Source of the DNA: Limosilactobacillus frumenti DSM 13145
GTDB taxonomy: Bacteria; Bacillota; Bacilli; Lactobacillales; Lactobacillaceae
Assembly (NCBI RefSeq): GCF_001436045.1
Contig: NZ_AZER01000013.1
Location: 82,721 to 146,720 of the forward strand
DNA length: 64,000 nucleotides
Direction of reading: 5' to 3'
Shown here: in pieces, positions 60,574-64,000 of the stretch
Numbering within the stretch: position 1 is the first letter of the stretch
Layout of the letters: each line of letters starts with the position of its first letter
Translations under genes and position numbers: made by a program
Notes under the pieces: model-generated
Databases searched by the model: none
What the model saw: only the letters and a program-made list of their open reading frames with translations
Told to the model about the DNA's origin: nothing

Positions 60574-60636
60574 TATGTTAGATGGATGTGGACGCTTAAT
60601 AGGGCGGCCACATTTCTTATTTCCTGGGGAATATGT

Positions 60637-61104
60637 ATGAAAAAGTTAGAGTTAATTACTATCGGGCAGCAAAATACCCAATTATTATCACCACTATTAC
60701 AAGATCCAGCACTTTTATTAGCAGCTGGATTGACGTACTCACCAACAATGGGGCTGTTGGGCATTCAGCTGATAGCGGCGCGTGAACACCTCTTTGCCAT
60801 TACGTTTCATGAGCAAACTGTTGGCATCTTATTGCTCGGTCACCAGTATGGCCAGGAAGGTGAAATACTTCCCAAACAGTGGGAGGTCGGTTATGCTGTC
60901 TTGCCGCAATTTCAGAATCAGGGGATTGCATCAGCGGCAGTTCAACAAGTCATTGCTCAACTAACTCGTCAGCACAGAATAAGCATCATCACCGCCGATA
61001 TTAAGACTGATAATGGTCCATCACAGGCCGTTGTTCGTCACTGCGGTTTTTCCTTGATCGCTAGTCGTAACGGTATTCAGCGCTGGCAATTTGCCAATAA
61101 ATAA
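60637..61104 (+). CDS. GNAT-family N-acetyltransferase
   Basis: 155 residues. Motif A of the GNAT fold reads VGYAVLPQFQNQGIASAAVQQVI, with the Q/RxxGxG/A pyrophosphate loop as QNQGIA; a later ADIKTDNGPSQAVVRHCGF segment matches motif B (N-x-x-S-x-x-hydrophobic, GF). Acceptor unknown. ATG 60637 is used, with GGGGA 7 nt upstream; upstream frame has no site. It lies between PAP2 and the lysine riboswitch. Confidence 0.87.
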   Translation: MKKLELITIGQQNTQLLSPLLQDPALLLAAGLTYSPTMGLLGIQLIAAREHLFAITFHEQTVGILLLGHQYGQEGEILPKQWEVGYAVLPQFQNQGIASAAVQQVIAQLTRQHRISIITADIKTDNGPSQAVVRHCGFSLIASRNGIQRWQFANK

Positions 61105-61149
61105 TAATTGTAGTTGCGATTCTTATTAATGAGAGTATAATGAGAAATC

Positions 61150-61316
61150 AATGAAGAGGTCGCACACTTCATCAGTACGTGCTGTTAGGTTATTAAGGAC
61201 CGGAGCAGGATTGAAAAGGGGAGTTGTGCCGAAACGACTACCAGCTTAATCTGGTGGCCGTTGGGCTGGGGTTGAATAAGCCACAGACTGTCGCATTATC
61301 AGCGGAGCGCTTCCTT
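61150..61316 (+). ncRNA. Lysine riboswitch (L box) aptamer
   Basis: Conserved L-box blocks in order: GAAGAGGTCGCAC, TTCATCAGTA, AAAAGGGGAGTTGTGCCGA, a CTACCAGC/GCTGGTGG-like helix region with GGCCGTTGGGCTGGGG, TTGAATAAGCC, and ACTGTCGC, closed by a GAAG/CTTC P1 stem (61153-61156 with 61309-61312). These fill most of the gene-free 305 bases before a lysine-permease gene. Bound lysine is expected to stop transcription at the terminator downstream. Confidence 0.9.
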
Positions 61317-61340
61317 AAAACTGACGGTGAAATAACAACG

Positions 61341-61379
61341 AGGTTTTAGTGGGGGCTCCTGCTGAAGCCTTTTTTATTT
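61341..61379 (+). terminator. Expression-platform terminator of the lysine riboswitch
   Basis: AGGTTTTAGTGG pairs with CTGCTGAAGCCT by several G-U pairs and is followed by a T-run, right before the permease ribosome site. Confidence 0.75.
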
Positions 61380-61409
61380 TTGGATTGAATAAAATGGAGG
61401 AGTTTTCTT

Positions 61410-62894
61410 ATGTCAGAAAATTCAAGTAGTCAGGGCAACGTTGGTCATATTCACCGGACACTGCAAACTCGGCACCTGGCAATGATTGCCCTTGGTGGGA
61501 CGATCGGAACGGGTCTGTTTATCACATCTGGATCAGCCATTTCTACGGCCGGACCTGGTGGGGCCCTGGTTGCCTATGGAATTATGGGGATCATGGTTTA
61601 CTTCTTAATGACTAGTTTAGGTGAAATGTCCACCTACATGCCGTTAACTGGTTCTTTCTCTGCCTTTTCAACTAAGTTTGTTGATCCAGCACTAGGATTT
61701 GCTATGGGATGGAACTACTGGTTTAACTGGGCCATTACGATCCCAGTTGACGTTACCAGTGCCGGAATCGTAATGAATTTCTGGTTACCACATGTTCCAA
61801 GTTGGGTGTTCTCAACGGTTGTCCTGATTCTTGTCTTCTTAATTAACTACTTATCAGTTCGTTCCTATGGGGAAACAGAATACTGGTTAGCCCTGATTAA
61901 GGTGGTAACGGTTATTGTCTTCCTGATTGTTGGTATTGCCATTATCCTCGGAATTATGGGCGGCAAGCCAGTTGGCTTTAGCAACTTCCACTACAAGAAA
62001 GCACCATTTGTTGGTGGGGTTCCAGCTATTATCTCCGTCTTCTTGGTTGCTGGTTTCTCATTCCAAGGGACCGAATTAGTCGGAATTACAGCTGGTGAAG
62101 CTGCTACACCTGAAAAATCAATTTCTAAGGCTATCCATTCTACTTTCTGGCGGATTCTCTTATTCTACATTTTAGCGATCTTTGTCATTGCTTGTGTACT
62201 GCCATATACCAACAAGAATTTGATGAACTCAGATGTTACCCACATTACGATGAGTCCATTTACCATTATCTTCAAGCGGGCTGGTTTAGCAGTTGCGGCG
62301 AGTGTTATGAACGCTGTTATTTTGACTGCGGTTGTTTCTGCCGCTAACTCGGGACTGTATGCCTCAACGCGGATGCTGTACTCACAAGCCCGGGAAGGTT
62401 ACGCATGGCGCTTCTTCGGTTATGTTAACCGGCGGGGAATTCCAATTTATGCTTTACTGGGGACCATGGTTGTATCAACCTTGGCCTTTGCCACTCAGTT
62501 TATCGTTCCGCAAGCATACCTGTACCTAACTGATGCTTCTGGTTTGTGTGGATTCTTGGCATGGTTAGGGATTGCCATTTCACACTATCGTTTCCGTCGA
62601 GCATACGTTGCTCAGGGTCACTTAGTTTCTGACCTGAAGTACCATGCAACCATGTATCCGTTTGGACCAATCTTTGCATTTGTCCTTTGTACGATTGTTA
62701 TTTTGGGCCAAAATGTTGATGCTTTCGTTAAATTGGATTGGGCAAACATCTTGATGACATACATGAGTGTGCCACTGTTCTTGATCTTGTTCTTCTACTA
62801 CAAGATCCGTTACAAGACGCACATGATTCCACTGAAGCAAGTCGACTTGTCCAAGAGTACGAAGGGCGAAAAGTACGAATCAACAGAAGAATAA
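61410..62894 (+). CDS. lysP: Lysine-specific permease (APC/AAT family)
   Basis: 494-residue amino acid:H+ symporter with twelve helices. APC motifs: LGGTIGTGLFITSGSAI in helix 1, GEMSTYMPLTGSF in helix 3, and FQGTELVGITAGEAATPEKSI in the helix 6 region, a strong LysP-type signature. Located behind a lysine riboswitch, which fixes lysine as the substrate by context. ATG 61410 follows GGAGG. The C-terminal tail is charged. A terminator follows. Confidence 0.94.
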   Translation: MSENSSSQGNVGHIHRTLQTRHLAMIALGGTIGTGLFITSGSAISTAGPGGALVAYGIMGIMVYFLMTSLGEMSTYMPLTGSFSAFSTKFVDPALGFAMGWNYWFNWAITIPVDVTSAGIVMNFWLPHVPSWVFSTVVLILVFLINYLSVRSYGETEYWLALIKVVTVIVFLIVGIAIILGIMGGKPVGFSNFHYKKAPFVGGVPAIISVFLVAGFSFQGTELVGITAGEAATPEKSISKAIHSTFWRILLFYILAIFVIACVLPYTNKNLMNSDVTHITMSPFTIIFKRAGLAVAASVMNAVILTAVVSAANSGLYASTRMLYSQAREGYAWRFFGYVNRRGIPIYALLGTMVVSTLAFATQFIVPQAYLYLTDASGLCGFLAWLGIAISHYRFRRAYVAQGHLVSDLKYHATMYPFGPIFAFVLCTIVILGQNVDAFVKLDWANILMTYMSVPLFLILFFYYKIRYKTHMIPLKQVDLSKSTKGEKYESTEE

Positions 62895-62904
62895 TTAAAA
62901 TATC

Positions 62905-62940
62905 GAAGATACGGTGAATTAATCGTATCTTCTTTTTTCT
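62905..62940 (+). terminator. Intrinsic terminator after lysP
   Basis: GAAGATACG pairs with CGTATCTTC, then a T6 run. Confidence 0.85.
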
Positions 62941-62997
62941 TTAAATGTTAAGATGGTTGGGTATCGCAAAACGGATTATTTACGGAGGAGAATAGTC

Positions 62998-63639
62998 ATG
63001 ATTGCATTAGCAGGAACAATTGGCGCCGGTAAGACGAGCTTAACGAAGCTGCTGTCAGACCATTTGAACAGTCAGCCATTCTACGAATCAGTGGATGACA
63101 ATAAGATCTTGCCACTGTTCTATAAGGACCCTAAGAAGTATGGCTTCCTATTGCAGATTTACTTCTTGAATCGTCGGATTGATGAAATTAAGGACTCATT
63201 TAACAATGACCTGAACGTTTTAGACCGCTCGATCTTTGAAGATGCCCTTCTTTTTAAGCTAAATGCTGATATGGGCCGGGCAACTGAAACAGAATCAAAT
63301 ATTTATTCTTCACTATTGCGGAACATGATGGAAGAACTCCCTGCCCAGGGTCATCAGAAAGCTCCTAATCTTTTGATTACCATTCAGATTTCCTTTGATA
63401 CGATGCTGAAGCGAATTAAAAAGCGGGGGCGTTCATATGAACAGATCGCTAATGACCCATCCTTATACGATTACTACAAGAATCTGAACCAACGGTATGC
63501 CAAGTGGTACCAGGACTACGATGCTAGCCCTAAGATGTTAATTAATGGTGATAAATACGACTTTGTTGAAGATCCATCTGCTGCCCGCCAAGTGTTGGCC
63601 CAGATTGATCAGAAGTTAGAATCATTGGGCTTAAAGTAG
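62998..63639 (+). CDS. Deoxynucleoside kinase (dGK/dAK type)
   Basis: 213-residue kinase phosphorylating deoxyadenosine or deoxyguanosine for salvage. P-loop GTIGAGKTS (6-14), the substrate-binding ESVDDN (Glu/Asp region), catalytic DRSIFEDALLF with the DRS motif, and the lid RIKKRGRSYEQ are visible. Lactobacilli often carry two such genes in tandem; only one is here. ATG 62998 follows GGAGGAG by 8 nt; the open frame upstream to 62953 lacks a site. A tRNA cluster follows. Confidence 0.93.
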   Translation: MIALAGTIGAGKTSLTKLLSDHLNSQPFYESVDDNKILPLFYKDPKKYGFLLQIYFLNRRIDEIKDSFNNDLNVLDRSIFEDALLFKLNADMGRATETESNIYSSLLRNMMEELPAQGHQKAPNLLITIQISFDTMLKRIKKRGRSYEQIANDPSLYDYYKNLNQRYAKWYQDYDASPKMLINGDKYDFVEDPSAARQVLAQIDQKLESLGLK

Positions 63640-63640
63640 T

Positions 63641-63669
63641 TTGACAAGCATTAAGTGAAATGATATATT
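63641..63669 (+). promoter_or_regulatory. Promoter of the tRNA-Val/Leu unit
   Basis: TTGACA (63641-63646) and TATATT (63664-63669), 17-nt spacer. AACAAGG (63670-63676) and CCTTGTT (63689-63695) form a perfect 7-bp stem in the leader, before the tRNA. Confidence 0.8.
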
Positions 63670-63700
63670 AACAAGGTTCGGATATTTGCCTTGTTAATAT

Positions 63701-63773
63701 GGAGGATTAGCTCAGTTGGGAGAGCGTCTGCCTTACAAGCAGAGGGTCACAGGTTCGAGCCCTGTATCCTCCA
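63701..63773 (+). tRNA. tRNA-Val (TAC anticodon)
   Basis: Acceptor GGAGGAT pairs with ATCCTCC plus discriminator A. Anticodon loop CTTACAA gives TAC. T-arm AGGTTCGAGCCCT. CCA is not encoded. Confidence 0.96.
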
Positions 63774-63780
63774 TATATTT

Positions 63781-63863
63781 GCGGATGTGGCGGAACTGGT
63801 AGACGCGCAAGATTTAGGATCTTGTATCATTTTGATGTAAGGGTTCGAGTCCCTTCATCCGCA
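63781..63863 (+). tRNA. tRNA-Leu (TAG anticodon)
   Basis: Acceptor GCGGATG pairs with CATCCGC. Anticodon stem CAAGA/TCTTG holds loop TTTAGGA (TAG). A long variable arm (TATCATTTTGATG) marks a class II tRNA, as expected for leucine. 7 nt after tRNA-Val, same transcript. Confidence 0.96.
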
Positions 63864-63898
63864 TTGAAATAGAATTTTAATTTTTATTTCAAAAATTA

Positions 63899-63927
63899 TT
63901 GACAATTTACTCTGACGCGTGTAACAT
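63899..63927 (+). promoter_or_regulatory. Promoter of tRNA-Gly
   Basis: TTGACA (63899-63904) and TAACAT (63922-63927), 17-nt spacer, 21 nt before the tRNA. Confidence 0.75.
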
Positions 63928-63948
63928 ACAATTATGTTATAGCGATAT

Positions 63949-64000
63949 GCGGAAGTAGTTCAGTGGTAGAACATCACCTTGCCATGGTGGGGGTCGCGGG
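63949..64000 (+). tRNA. tRNA-Gly (GCC anticodon), cut by window end
   Basis: 5' acceptor GCGGAAG, D-arm AGTTCAGTGGTAGAAC, anticodon stem CACC/GGTG with loop TTGCCAT (GCC). The T-arm and 3' acceptor lie past the window end. Confidence 0.9.

Noticed and set aside
1..64000. CRISPR arrays, prophage, transposons, secondary-metabolite or restriction genes
   Set aside because: No regularly spaced repeats, integrase, transposase, capsid or restriction motif was found. The repeated sequences seen are terminator hairpins and operators.

Overview
The window is a stretch of a low-GC Gram-positive chromosome. Gene content (MprF, DUF4811 plus LmrB-type exporter, PepV, sucrose phosphorylase, RNase J, Lsa-like ABC-F), AGGAGG-type ribosome sites, TTG/GTG starts and hairpin-plus-T terminators all point to Lactobacillaceae. 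A heterofermentative Limosilactobacillus-like species is my best guess, but that is inference. No insertion sequence, prophage, CRISPR array or conjugative gene was seen; the window reads as core and lineage-specific chromosome.

Layout. 1-6.6 kb: 3' end of a copper P-type ATPase, elongation factor P, an unrecognised protein with a possible zinc site followed by a HerA-like ATPase, then a Ktr/Trk potassium system behind a structured leader and a membrane-anchored methyltransferase. 6.6-8.2 kb: a thiol-stress cassette (MarR regulator, palindromic operator, two OsmC proteins, one lacking a catalytic Cys) enclosed by two near-identical terminators. 8.2-14.7 kb: an esterase, an Lsa-like ABC-F protein with a leader-peptide attenuator, a DyP peroxidase, and a YfcC transporter paired with dipeptidase PepV. 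14.7-25.1 kb: sucrose phosphorylase with an MFS transporter under two LacI-type operators, a flavin disulfide reductase, an aldo/keto reductase, two penicillin-recognising enzymes, galactose mutarotase and a DUF2252 protein.

25.2-39.4 kb: a pRiA4b ORF-3-like protein, alcohol dehydrogenase, cyclophilin, fumarase with fumarate reductase (an electron sink), a fused ThrE exporter, a cysteine-free uracil-DNA glycosylase, a drug exporter, RarA, an esterase, a DJ-1 protein and a D-2-hydroxyacid dehydrogenase. 39.4-49.9 kb: MprF, tRNA-Asp, an RluA pseudouridine synthase, a MerR-controlled multidrug exporter operon, RNase J with a basic His-rich tail and a CPBP membrane protease. 49.9-52.8 kb: a four-gene polar amino acid ABC importer.

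52.9-58.6 kb is a metal-handling island: multicopper oxidase, universal stress protein, two VIT/CCC1 transporters (the first with a frame problem at its start), a CDF exporter and a DtxR/MntR regulator. Two of its divergent intergenic regions share a DtxR-box-like 14-mer. 58.6-64 kb: a split ThrE exporter, PAP2 phosphatase, GNAT acetyltransferase, a lysine riboswitch in front of a lysine permease, a deoxynucleoside kinase and the start of a tRNA cluster (Val, Leu, Gly). The best leads for undescribed biology are the OsmC pair, the CxC protein/HerA-like pair, the ABC-F attenuator, the potassium-transporter leader and the out-of-frame start of the first VIT gene.
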